Part shown: positions 1-10,472 of the stretch, piece by piece
Layout of the letters: each line of letters opens with the position of its first letter
Numbering within the stretch: the stretch's first letter is position 1
From: Gnetum montanum
Lineage: Eukaryota; Streptophyta; Gnetopsida; Gnetales; Gnetaceae
Length of the DNA stretch: 27,263 nt
NCBI GenBank assembly: GCA_015680685.1
Contig: MNCI01008112.1
Location: 67,826-95,088, forward strand
Direction of reading: 5' to 3'
Made by a program: the position numbers and the translations under genes
Notes under the pieces: model-generated
What the model saw: the letters and a program-made list of their open reading frames with translations, nothing else
What the model was told of the DNA's origin: nothing
The model's database searches: none

Positions 1-167
1 TCAATAACTGTTACATTTCTAGATATATGTGCCATGAGGATTACTACATCAATTTAAACATCCTTAATAATTTAATGGTCAACTTGAAATAATACAGCAA
101 TGCATAATGCGGCATAGAACTGATGAAACTGATGCTAGTACACAGGTAATTTATAGCACATTGGTTC

Positions 168-400
168 TTAAAGTAGCATAGACAACAAAAATATATGTTT
201 CCAATTTCCATGAACAAACAAAGAAATAAAGGAACTAGCAACATGAGGATGCAATTGGCTACTTTTCAGTGCTACTTTTCTAGCCATCTCTAATGACTTG
301 TAAATATCTTCATCATCTACTCCAAATATGGTAGACTCTTTTTCGTCCACATACATAACATCAAATGGTTTGCCTTCCCAAAGAACTCATGAAAAATTGG
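168..400 (-). other. possible unidentified exon or gene fragment
   Basis: On the minus strand an open stretch reads like protein rather than noise. It runs from WEGKPFDV through MYVDEKESTIFGVDDEDI to a helical, charged segment ending near HPHVASS. The frame is closed upstream by TGA close to position 393, so as an exon it would need a splice acceptor near 390 and a donor near 235-245. Candidate AG and GT dinucleotides exist there but none is convincing. I do not recognise the family. The fragment could be the last exon of a gene running off the left edge, a captured fragment, or chance. Nothing further left or right in the same frame extends it. Confidence 0.22.
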
Positions 401-1350
401 TAGGATCTTTAGGCTCCAAGATCCTACGTCTTTCTTGAAATCTTTTTTTTTTTTTTTTTTGTTGATCTAAAGACTCAGGTAACTTTCTCATGGTTGCAAG
501 TTGCAGTTTTCTTCAAAACTGCTATGCAAAGAAAATAATTACCTTGTCATAGAGTGTAGGCTTAGGTTTTTTTGGTTGAAGTTGTTCCAAGACTATTAAT
601 TCATTAAGTAGGAGTAATTAAAGATGGCAAGTGCTACTACGTACATTGAAGAAATATAATAGTTAGACATATATGTTATTTGGTAAGTGGTTGTAAACAG
701 GTCATTTAATGTTTGAAAAACATCATTACGCAAAAAAAATTATTCTGTACGATAAAAATACTATTATGTTAGAGCAAATTTAACTGGAGGGATGGGAAGT
801 AGCTACATTGTCATGGACAGCTAAGTTTAAGTGTAGGCAAAGTTATGTGTTTTTTCACTTACAATTATTTATTTTCAACATTAAACATATGGCAATGGTT
901 AGGCTAGCAACTTAGATTATTACTAGTTTTTTAATGATTTTTAATTATTTTTATTTTTTTTGCTTTGCATTTTGTCTTAACAAAAAAAGGTAGTACACAA
1001 CCAACTGACCAAAGAAAGTCAACAAGACTACAAGGGTAAGAGGGTAAGAGACGTACCTAGGAGAAACAACAGGTTTACTCCCAGGCTATTGCCCAAGATG
1101 CTCAAAGAGAGGACAATGAGATTCACCACACCTAGGAGTGACATGCACGGGAGAAGCGTCAATGTCAAGAGGAGCATCAATGCTGAGAGGTGCAATTTAG
1201 AATTGCCTTGATACAAGGTCCTAAGGACTTTAGTTCATTGCTATAGCTAGTGTAGCCAAATATGCATGTCAATCTTGTTAAACATCACCTTGGCTTCCTC
1301 ATGGGTGGTGGGCCTAGATATTATGAAGAAGAGGCATGTTGCTTCTACAT
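401..1350. other. AT-rich intergenic stretch, no gene seen
   Basis: No coding pattern is visible on either strand. A run of 18 T lies at 443-460, and other short A or T runs occur around 930-990. The short open frames here lack any recognisable motif. Confidence 0.6.
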
Positions 1351-1581
1351 CTCTCATATCTAAGGTGCAGGATCGTCTGTGGTTGTATGCATTGGTGATT
1401 CTAGGTATCCACTGACAGAGGGCATCTTGGCAAACACACTTCACATGGTCATTGATCCGTGCAAGGAATTATTCACTACTGCAACCACAGATAAAAAAAG
1501 ACACTTTCCATGGTTCCTAAGGTGGAGTCAGATGAGACAAGTTGACCTTACAAGAACTTCTCCCTTGAACGGATAGTTCTT

Positions 1582-2400
1582 GTGAGAGCTATTCACACCA
1601 ACCTCCTTACTATGACTCATCACATGCATGTCATGTCCTTTGCATTGATGATCCTTCTTGATTTGGAGGGAGACTGTTCCCTCAACTACCCCCACATTTT
1701 GATGAGCAAGATGCAAGTCCTAACCAAGGATGCAATGACAATTCCATTTCCATCGATCGCATTAGCTCTTTTTAGGCACTGACAAATTCCAACACTTGAT
1801 CACAATACAAAGGAGGTGCAGATGTTCAGTGAGAACCATTTGCCTCATTTGGGCTATGCATTCTATATTCAACGGGTCCCTAAGACTCGTTTCAATGATT
1901 TGGTATGGCTCCTTGATCCTCAAGTGCCAAGGGATGGTGGCAAGGCTGAATGGCAAAATTTCTATAGTGAGGGTGATCAATCCCATGCTATTCATGTCCA
2001 GCCACTACTACAGCAACAATTTGGAGATGGGGTTGCTATTTTTCAATACTTGGAGGCAATGGAGGCCAAGATGAACTCACACATTGATGGTCTTGTTACG
2101 AAGATTGATGCATTCGAGTCTCAAATGCATCAATGTTTTGGCCAAGTGGAGAGGAGATAGACCCACCTCACCATCAACTATGAGATTGTGGCCAAGTATA
2201 CATTTGAGCAATTGAGGGCAATGTGCAAAGACAATGGTTCAAGGGAGTTGGTGGATGACATGCCTAATCTAGAGTTAATGAGCATGGCCACACTAGAGCG
2301 CGTAGCAAAGTCAGTCCCTTCAAATTTGACTCAAATAGGAGATAACCCTGCTGAGCCAGTTGATGACATAGTGAATGAGGCAGATTTCATAGACACATGA
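1582..2400 (+). pseudogene. decayed TE-like reading frame, unrecognised
   Basis: One plus-strand frame stays protein-like for about 270 codons, broken only by TGA at 1780-1782 and TAG at 2158-2160. The TAG sits in VERR-stop-THL, where a CAG Gln codon would keep the frame open. The first part (RAIHTNLLTMTHHMHVMSFA onward) is hydrophobic and helical. The middle holds FNDLVWLLDPQVPRDGGKAE, and the end is an amphipathic, acidic helix region (EAMEAKMNSHIDGLVTKID). The overall style resembles the N-terminal or gag-like proteins of plant retroelements annotated as 'putative plant transposon protein', but I see no diagnostic motif. Upstream sequence (1379-1576) has another open frame that may be the same protein after a frameshift. 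No LTR or terminal repeat could be assigned to it. Confidence 0.35.
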
Positions 2401-2800
2401 GGCACAAAAGCAATGAAGGAGGATACCCACATTGAGGGCATTGAATAGTCATTGTTGACTATTATTTTATTATTTAGTTTACCATGAACAATTCTACGAT
2501 TTTTGTCATAATCGATAAGCTCTTGCTTAACTGTTGAACATTTTTTTTTTGGCCATATGATGACTTGTTTTTGTATATAACATTTCAGTTCGAGGTATTT
2601 TAACTTAAAGAGTTTAGCCATTTTTGCATTACGTATTATTCATTTTTTCTATAAGAATCATTCCAAAGAAGCCAAAAGAATGAAAAAAAGTTATTGTAAC
2701 CAAGTAAAATACTAATTGCATTCTTCATTTCTATACAATTCCCTATTTAAGTTGAAAAATTTTGGTATGTACATTCAAAAATAATAATAATTTATTCATA
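2401..2800. other. AT-rich intergenic stretch
   Basis: Only AT-rich sequence with short homopolymers is seen between the decayed frame and the hairpin-rich block. No gene or defined element is apparent. Confidence 0.55.
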
Positions 2801-3470
2801 CTATGAGGGCATGCATATTGCATGCCCTTGCATTAAATAATTTCTATATAGATGTGCGAGTTGCATCCATATGCACTAGTAAACTCTTGTTTCTGTTCAA
2901 GGATGCAAGCACCTACAAGGCGTACTCTTGCATTCAACCAATGAGTCCTATGGTTTGCATAGCCTAGCACTAAATAAAAAAAAGTAGGAACCAATGAATT
3001 GCGACCATGTGTGAGTTGCATTATATCAGTGTTACTATTCCTGGATCAACAAAGATGTAGATCGTAGTTCCTCACACTGATAAACAGAGCTCTCTGTTAC
3101 ATACTGCATCCACATGCTAGCTACACCCTCTCACACTGTGAAAAATGGTTTCTATTATTTTATCTAGCTAAGGAATCTTGAATATTACATCCCCTTGCAC
3201 TATGAAAAAATGTTGTTATTACTAATTGCGAGGTGATGCAAGTTGCACAAAAGTCGATAAGTGCAAATCGCACAACATCACACCTATTTCTTGCATTGTT
3301 GTGATGGACTATCAGGTGCATGGATGTGCAACATCTTATGTCTTGCTAGCCACAATGTTTCACACTCTATCAAACTCGAAGGACAAACACTTTTAAACAA
3401 TGTTCCAATTGACTGCATCTCACATGTAGTCTCAGGACCTTAGTGTGACTAAAGTGTCACACATGTTGTC
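2801..3470. repeat. block of short hairpins and diverged motif repeats
   Basis: The block opens with a perfect hairpin: GGGCATGCA at 2807-2815, loop TAT, TGCATGCCC at 2819-2827. It then carries repeated short motifs: GTGYGAGTTGCAT near 2853 and 3008, CACTGTGAAAAATG near 3136, CACTATGAAAAAATG near 3198, and ATGCAAGTTGCAC and GTGCAAATCGCAC near 3236-3274. Related motifs occur in the opposite orientation at 13798-13950. Such arrays are typical of subterminal regions of DNA transposons, but LTR U3 repeats would look similar. No open frame in the block looks coding. Confidence 0.45.
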
Positions 3471-3784
3471 GCAATTAAGATAAAAAAATAATATGATAAA
3501 ATTATGCTACTTTCAAAAAGGAGGATATGAGAAGCAAATTTTGTATAGTTATTATGATAACTTACTTTGTTTGATGGAAACAATATTTGGAACACATAGT
3601 GAACCTTGCAAATTGTAGATTCCATTTTTAAAATTTTAAAAAATCATTATGAAAATAGGAAACAAATGAACACCATGTATATTTCTAATTGGTAACCATG
3701 GTATAAATACATTTTTCTCACATGTACAAAAATTTTGCCTTTCATTAAACATGGTGAAGAGGCATTTACATCATCGAAAATTTT
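3471..3784. other. AT-rich stretch, no gene seen
   Basis: AT-rich DNA lies between the hairpin block and the C-terminal piece of the Ulp1-like relic. I see no feature in it. Confidence 0.5.
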
Positions 3785-3899
3785 TTACATCTGAAACAAG
3801 ATAAGGTCCATGCTCACTACAATCCTTATGGAGAAGATGTTGCACACATATTTTTGACCATGGTTGGTCAAGCACTGAACAACTAAGAATTTCTCGTAC
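3785..3899 (-). pseudogene. Ulp1-like peptidase relic, C-terminal piece cut off by LTR insertion
   Basis: This is the minus-strand continuation of the Ulp1/C48-like relic at 10489-12620. If element 1 and one copy of its CATGC target duplication are removed, the frame continues from ATG (10486-10484) straight into VREILSCSVLDQPWSK here. Ulp1-type domains commonly end with a short basic helix of this kind after the catalytic Cys. The piece ends within about 40 codons. It is far too short to recognise alone; the call rests on the frame match across the insertion. Confidence 0.5.
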
Positions 3900-3904
3900 C
3901 ATGC

Positions 3905-4460
3905 TGATGCGTGGTGAGGTACCCCTACACTCAACCATACAAATACGAGCGTCTCACGCGTGATCCAGTTGAACTCCAAGGACTAAGTGCTTACGCGCCT
4001 TAATGAAACACTTAAGGTTAACCAATCGTTGTCTTCTCAAACTTACTTGTATTGTCACGGTTGTATGGTTAAGTAAGCTTGAGGTATATGATTTTTATAT
4101 CTTTTGTCTTTTTAATTCCTATGCTAATAGGGAAAGGTGAAGAGAATTAAATGACTAACTTTCATTAACTATTCACTAACTAAGTTNAATTAATTACTAT
4201 TTAGCTTAGTCCACATGCTGCAAGGTTTATCATAAAGTTCGTCTTTATTGTTGTACACAAATGTGTGCTTAGGTACAATTTGCTCGAATAAAGATTTGTT
4301 CACTTTAAAAGTCCTACTGCGGGCACATGGAAATTATTCTAACTCTGGAATGGTAAAACTGTTATAGTTTGGCTAAGGGTCTAAGTCTAGATGAGTGAAC
4401 AAGGAAAAGTCATCTCTTATTTATAGATGTTGTGGCAGGCCGCGATATCGCAACTCATCA
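3905..4460 (-). repeat. 3' LTR of element 1 (556 bp, internally deleted)
   Basis: Over its first 283 bases it matches the right LTR with about 15 differences by hand count. It then lacks a block corresponding to right-LTR positions 9993-10176 (184 bp); the break falls exactly at the N at 4187. It also lacks about 30 bp of the U3 palindrome cluster and retains one GCGATATCGC palindrome at 4442-4451. The TATA-like TATAAATAAG reads on the minus strand at 4425-4416. Its outer end abuts CATGC at 3900-3904. Confidence 0.85.
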
Positions 4461-4475
4461 TACCCCCATGACTGA
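4461..4475 (-). other. polypurine tract candidate of element 1
   Basis: On the minus strand TCAGTCATGGGGGTA runs directly into the 3' LTR start TGATGAG. A G-rich tract abutting the 3' LTR is where plus-strand DNA synthesis is primed. It is short for a plant PPT. Two near copies (CTTAGTCATGGGGG) occur at 5030-5017 and 6350-6336. Confidence 0.55.
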
Positions 4476-6442
4476 ATGAAAACTCGTCCTCGAGTTCCTT
4501 ACAAAATATTGGGAAGGTATGGGATTATTAACTTGAATGACACTAATGGTGAATGGGGTGACATGTGAATGGATCATCATTACAATACATGACAAAATTA
4601 GTGTTCATGATAACAAGAGTGAATACTATACACATTTGACATCAAGCCTTATTTGGCAGCTGAGAGAGAAGAGAGAGAGAAAAAAAATAAGTCTATTGCT
4701 GCCAATGCCATGATTGTGCCTTTCGTTGTTCATCTATAACCGCACCATCAATCTTGTTCCTTGCATAACTGCTCCAGCACAAATCCATTCCAAGTGTTTT
4801 CTCTAGATCTAATCCATTGGTGTATGATTGTCATCTACACACACAACACAATCTTATATTAGCAAGGGTAAATGAGTCACAATGTAGTTGATACTTTGCC
4901 TCAGTGTAAGGTCCATTGGCTGAGTCATGATATGGCTAATGCGGATCTGGAGATATAATCCTGGTGACTACCCGAGGTGTAGGGGTTAAGAGAAAATCAA
5001 AAAAATTGGACCAAGACCCCCATGACTAAGAGCGAACCTCCAATAGCGATAGAATGGAAAAAGATAAGGAATAAGAAAGATGGAGAAAAAGAAACAACAG
5101 CAACGCCAATGAAATGTATATCAGAGATGGAAATGAACAAAATAAATGTTGATTGCAAAAATGTTTAAGGGAAAGAAATTAACTGATGCACCAAATAGGA
5201 ATGTCAATGGGTCCTCCCCAAAGTAGGCTCATGCCCTTAATGCCCTGACGACCCGACATTCAAAGAGTCCGTAGGCTCTAGAAATGTCATTTGGAAGCAA
5301 GATTTAAAGTCTTAACCACAAGAATTTACCAAAAAGAAAACAATGTATCAACCAAAATATGGACTATTGATACAACCGAAAATGAGGTGAAAAATGGAGA
5401 AAGAAGGATGATAAGAAGAGAATGGAATGAAGTCTCAAGAACAAGGTGGTGTACAGTCCCTTGTGTATTAATGGTTAATGTGACTTAGTAGATCTCATTC
5501 CAAATCCAGCCTCAAACAATCCACATCCAGTGACTTCGCATTAATACAATTGGCCAATCCATCCACTTGAAGTAACAAGAATGCTTCCGCCACAGAGTCA
5601 CCACCATTCCGAAGAAATGAGAAAAGGAAACGTAGGAAGCGAGAGAGGGCCTTAGTAAGAGGGAACATATTTGTTTAGTTCCATAACTAGTGCTTGTAGC
5701 CTAGAGGGTTATTTGTCTAAGGGGTGTGCTTTGAGTTCTCACTTTTATTTTTCTTTTTGCGTGAGAACCACACCATGCAAAGACTTATTATTTTTATTAT
5801 CTTAGCTTCCCAATAATGGAGTAATGATCAGAATGGTAAGGAAACTCAAGAAGAAAACATCCATGCATCCAAGAGAATGGCCAACACAAATGCCTCAAAT
5901 CCCCTTGAAGTCACATCCTTGTCAATCCTTAAGTCCTTCCTTAGTTTGAGAAATGCTCAATCACCGATTCATTGATAGTTCTTATTATTTAAGGAAAGGG
6001 ACTATACAGTTCCAATCCAAGAGAGACCATAGAAATTCATGGATGCATGGATGATGTGGATTCATTACATGTTATATCAAAAGAACCATACCTTAGTATC
6101 AACATTATAACTCAAAGGTAAAAACTAAACATTAGCAATCAATGGAATATAGTTCATACCATCTTCAGGAGCACTTATTAGGTAACAAACTTAACGAAAT
6201 AAATAAACACATAAATAAACGAAAAAAGGTATGAACGATGTTGTAAGACAAAAACAAGAAAATTTAAAGAAATTTTCAAAACAAAAACTTAAAAAGGAAC
6301 TGAGGGCCTTGATTGATCAGCATAAGTGGCCATCTCCCCCATGACTAAGTTGGAAGGGGAAGATCTGAAATAATGAGTGAGGTCATCCTTTCTCCAATGT
6401 GTTATGTGCATTGACCATTCTAGATTCATGGTAAGGTTTATT
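4476..6442 (-). other. non-coding 3' region of element 1
   Basis: Nearly 2 kb between the end of the protease frame and the 3' LTR shows no sustained open frame on the element's strand and no RT, RNase H or integrase motif. It is A-rich on the plus strand. The one notable pattern is the two PPT-like motifs at 5017-5030 and 6336-6350. Either pol was deleted, or this family never carried it. Confidence 0.6.
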
Positions 6443-7060
6443 CTATTGCATATTGACTAGTAATCTTTTATCGGAGTGCTTGTTTGAAGTTTTTAGGAAT
6501 TTCCAACTTCCCCCTATTGATGTTTTCAAGTTAAGGGTTCGAAGTTGGTGACACTCTTGCTCTAGTGCATCTATGCTTTCAATGTGGGAGCAAGTTGTTC
6601 CCCCAGTTAGTTCCATGCATGTTGGTGAGTTGCTCTTTTGATCAGCTATCAACAACTGGGTGTCTTCTTGTTGTGTGGTTGCTACATATAGGCACTTGTG
6701 TATGTTAATTTCTTGGGCACACCGGTTGCATGCAGGCAATGTTGAACATTCTTGTACGCAATCACACCCTGTATCACTGTATGTGATGTATGGAACTTTC
6801 TTCCTCTCGATCTTCCCAAAAGTGTTTTCCTTAGATATTTCTAGGGAAAGATCATNTAGTGGAGGCAGGTTCTAGGCTTTATACATCTCTTGTGATATTA
6901 AGTTGACTCCAGAACCTGAGTCCAGAAGAGCTTTACATGGTTCATTCCCAGTGACTTGGAGATAGATTAAAGGGCTTTTGGGGTCAAAGAATTTCCTGGG
7001 AAGGTGGCCCTCCTTAATCCAGTCAGTGACAGCATGTGTTAACATAATCATGTGTTGAGC
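6443..7060 (-). pseudogene. element 1 retroviral-type aspartic protease with Cys-rich tail
   Basis: The minus strand encodes VTDWIKEGHLPRKFFDP, then YLQVTGNEPC and the protease active-site loop ALLDSGSGVNLIS (DSG codons at 6922-6914). This matches the D-S/T-G loop of Ty3/Gypsy proteases, which cut the Gag polyprotein. A TAG at 6874-6872 interrupts the frame just after the loop, and an N (6856) lies nearby. Beyond it the same frame continues through a Cys-rich segment (about 6767-6692, pattern CDC...C...C..C...C) and ends at 6443 where RT would normally follow. The frame differs from gag's, so an indel or programmed shift separates them. It is non-functional as sequenced. Confidence 0.7.
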
Positions 7061-7638
7061 TCTGTTTTTGGTTTGAAGGGAGATCTAAAGCCTTATTTGA
7101 TGGAGGAGCATTTGAAGGCTCAATCGCTTGTGGTTGTGAGAGCTTGGTTGGACTGTTGGTTCTGAAGAAAGGTCTTCTCCTTGTATGGTTGTCAGAACCA
7201 GCAGCGGGTTAAAGGTTCATAGCTCTCGTAGCATTGCGTTGCTGTGATTGAGTGGAGTTCCCATTGCATTGCTGGAGTGGGTGGTAATGGAGCTATCAGT
7301 GTGAGAGTTGTGGATGGGTTTGGAGGATGGTATGTCTGTGGGTTGTCTCTTCCAGGAGAAGGAGTTCTATAATACTCCTAAGCTTGGTAGTGACGTTGTG
7401 GTGTCACGTGACCAATAGAGTCACGTGGAGAGATTGGTTGCTGCACGTAGTAGCCATATGGATCCGGTTGCCAGTATGGGTATTGTTTCCTTGGTAGTGG
7501 CATCCCCCACGACTATGGGTATTGCCACTGCTAGTGTTGCTCAATAGGTTGTGGCGGAGTTCCACCTGGATAATACGTTAAAGGTTGGTGGAACTACCTG
7601 GGGTTACCTTGGAGATAAGGTAACCATCGGGGTGCTTG

Positions 7639-9639
7639 TCATTTGTTAAGTTGTGGGTTGAGTGCATACACCCTAGACTCTTGTAGGTGTGAGATTACTG
7701 GGCAACATCCCTTAGGATGGTCATATTGGCATATCTCACATCCACCGTCATTGTCCGTATCAGAATCCACAATGTCTTCGGTGATGGCCATTTTACCCTT
7801 ACCTTTGTTACGTGCATGGTCCAAATCCCTCTTTTTCTTTTTATCATAGTCACTACCTCACTCCTTAGACTCCTCTACAATTTTAAGAATGATTTCAAAT
7901 CTACTATCCAAGGAGTCCCACATTTGGTCTACCTTTGCCGACACTTTTGTTGTTAATTTTTGGAGCAGTAAGGTTTTCCTATTCACCATCTCCTCGAGTG
8001 GTGACTCTTCCTCCTCCTCACAGAATCTGACTCCCCTTTTTCGGAGTGAAGGATCACGACTGTACTCTTCCACACTTTCTCTCTTACATAGCTCCCCTTC
8101 TTCCTTAGCTCTATGGACTTGATGGGACCTAAGCTCTGATAATCTCCCTTGGGCATACGTTTCAAGGGTTCTCCTGGTTTCATGCCTAAGTCCATCTATG
8201 AGATGGTGTAGTTGATCCTGCTACGAGTAACCATGGCCCAGGCAACGATGTAACAGTGCATAATATCATCCCATGACAGCATCCAAGGGTTCATGACTTC
8301 CCTACTTCCATCCTTGGATTTTATTTCGCAGGTTGGACACCCAGGCGTACATTTGATACTTTTCATTAAACAGTTCTAGCATTGTACTCCATCTTTGAAT
8401 GGATTCCAGTTCTAAGGACCGATACCAGCTTTCTACTTCTTTTACTTGTGTCCTTGGGAACAACTTTAGCTTTTTCCATTTGTTCTCAATGTTCTGCAAG
8501 GCACATGCATCATGAAATTCTTGTAAGTGGTTCTGAGGATTAGCGTTGTATCCCCCCTCAAATCATGGGATGTTATTCATGTCTAACCTCTTGATCCTGC
8601 TATCTTTTTGGTGCCTTGTGGGAATTCTTATGGCCTCCGTGATATCTAACATGTTTCAGGTTGCGAGTAGGGGTTCTTCATGGTCATTTTGTTCATAGCT
8701 TCTATGATGTCTATGCAGTTCCCTACTCTCCCTTCTTCCATGCCGTGATTCTCGTGAGTGCCCTCGTCCTCACTCTCGACTCTCTCATCAAGGTTTCTCA
8801 CTTTGTTTACCTTTATCCTCATGGTTAGGTTCCTTATGACTGTGTCTTGACACTTAAGGAGAGGGTGAATGTGATGATGAAGGTGAAGAAGAAGGAGAAC
8901 CATCGTCATGATGATGTTTCCTACCTTCTCTTCGGTGGTCTTGACCCCGATTGTGATTACGATTAGACTGCCCACCCTTATCATGTGTTTGTGTTTCCTT
9001 GTTGAACACTTGGTGTTCATGGGGATCAGAACTAGGATTGTGAATCATGGAGTGAAGGTTCTGATACACCACCTCCTAACCATCATTAGGAGGGGGAACA
9101 TTTTTTTGTGGAGAACCTATAGAAATAGGTTCACCACCCTCAATTTTGGTTAAGACAGGTGGAGCGTTATGGGGTCCTTTGCCCTTCAACGATGTATAGT
9201 ATCTCTCTTGTCGCAAGTCCCTTTGACGTTGTGCTTCTGTGGGATGGTAATCCCTTATGTCATAATCGCATACAATGTATTCTGCATATAACTGTGACAT
9301 GCCTATTCGTGCAAGAGCACGAAGGAGCATGTTGGAGACTGCTCCGTCTGGAGGCAACACTATGTTACCCTCCAAGTCTCTCCAATGTAGTTGTTCATCT
9401 TGATGGAGAATAAAGGTAAAGTCGAGTACATATTCATCGTGATGAATATATACCACACGAAAGTGTTGAGGAACTGGCAGATCTTGGTTACATGTGTTGT
9501 GCCGCCGACTCTCTCTTGTGTTGATCCTAGGCGGTGAAGTGCTTTTGTGTGAAGAAGAAGACATTTTAGTCTTGTTCGGTGTGTTGTTTATCGTTATCTT
9601 ATTTTTCTTTTGATCAACCCTAAGGGTTCGTTCTAACAT
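7639..9639 (-). pseudogene. element 1 gag (capsid/nucleocapsid), broken by stops
   Basis: A single minus-strand frame from ATG 9639 to TGA at 7639 keeps gag-like sequence over about 665 codons but contains many stops, including TAG at 9078-9076 (context DG-stop-EVVYQ, where CAG Gln fits), TAA near 8854, TAG near 8302 and TGA near 7858. The N-terminus is Ser/Pro/Arg-rich. The middle is an Arg/His/Ser-rich low-complexity stretch. The retrotransposon capsid core is clear at about 8560-8300: FHDACALQNIE, LKLFPRT, W-Y-R-S-L-x5-S-I-Q-R-W and F-x3-Y. The zinc knuckle CEICQYDHPKGCC (near 7745-7705) has CX2CX3HX3-4C spacing. The frame is conserved although stopped, which fits decay of a once-coding gag. 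Confidence 0.75.
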
Positions 9640-9691
9640 CCCAATGATATGAATGATCTCCTATGTTCTACGTAGCGCACAAACAACTAAG

Positions 9692-9709
9692 TCCCCAACA
9701 ACGGCGCCA
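9692..9709 (-). other. primer binding site of element 1, tRNA-Asp type
   Basis: The minus strand reads TGGCGCCGTTGTTGGGGA one base inside the 5' LTR. The 3' end of plant tRNA-Asp(GTC) is complementary to TGGCGCCGTTGCCGGGGA, so 16 of 18 positions match. Its place next to the right-hand LTR fixes the element's orientation as minus. Confidence 0.8.
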
Positions 9710-10404
9710 ATGATGAGTGGTGAGGTACCCCTACACTCAACCATACGAATACGAGCGTCTCATGCGCTATCCAGTCGAACTTCAAGGACTAAGTGCTTAC
9801 GCGCCTTAATGGAACACTTAAGGTTAATCAATTGTTGTCTTCCCAAACTTACTTGTATTGTCACGGTTGTATGGTTAAGTAACCTTGAGGTATATGATTT
9901 TTATATCTTTTGTCTTTTTAATGCCTATGTTAATAGGGAAAGGTGAAGAGAACTAAATGACTAACTTTCATTAACTATTCACTAACTAAGTTCTAATTAT
10001 CCTATCACCAGTATCCGTTCCCACTTGCCGCACACACCCTGAACCAGTGCAACGTTGCTGGGATTACCAAGTGTTACACACGTGCTCGAAGTGGTCGTAC
10101 TGAATGCACTTAACTAGGAGAGTCAAGGGTTGACAGAGATTTAATTATCTAGAAAATCATTTAAAAATTTAACAATAATTAATTCCTATTTATCTTAGTC
10201 CACATGCTGCAAGGTTTATCATAAAGTTCATCTGTATTACCATACACAAATGTGTGCTCAAGTACAATTTGCTCGAATAAAGATCCATTCACTTTAAGAC
10301 TCCTGCTGCAGGCACATGGAAATTATTCTAACTCTGGAATGGTAAAACTATTATAGTTTGGCTAAGGGTCTAAGTCTAGATGAGTGAACAAGGGAAAGCC
10401 GCCT

Positions 10405-10414
10405 CTTATTTATA
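10405..10414 (-). promoter_or_regulatory. TATA box of element 1 5' LTR
   Basis: TATAAATAAG on the minus strand is followed by AGGCGGCTTTCC. The same core, TATAAATAAGAGG plus a GCTTTCC, occurs in the separate LTR at 12766-13347, which supports a real core promoter. Transcription would start about 30 bp downstream, near 10375. Confidence 0.6.
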
Positions 10415-10432
10415 CATGTTGTGGTGGGTCAT

Positions 10433-10472
10433 GATATCGCATACGCGATATTGCGGGGGTGAACGCGATATC
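10433..10472. promoter_or_regulatory. U3 palindrome cluster (GATATCGC)
   Basis: GATATCGC at 10433-10440 pairs with GCGATATT at 10445-10452, and GCGATATC recurs at 10465-10472. All lie upstream of the TATA box on the element's strand. They could be binding sites for a regulator of the LTR promoter. The 3' LTR keeps only one copy. Confidence 0.4.

Noticed and set aside
5291-5488. 65-codon plus-strand open frame in the element 1 3' region
   Set aside because: It lies antisense to the element, is Lys/Arg/Asn-rich in the manner of A-rich DNA, and has no motif.
7643-8122. Overlapping plus-strand open frames across the element 1 gag
   Set aside because: They lie opposite the clear gag frame with its capsid and zinc-knuckle motifs, and are shadows of it.
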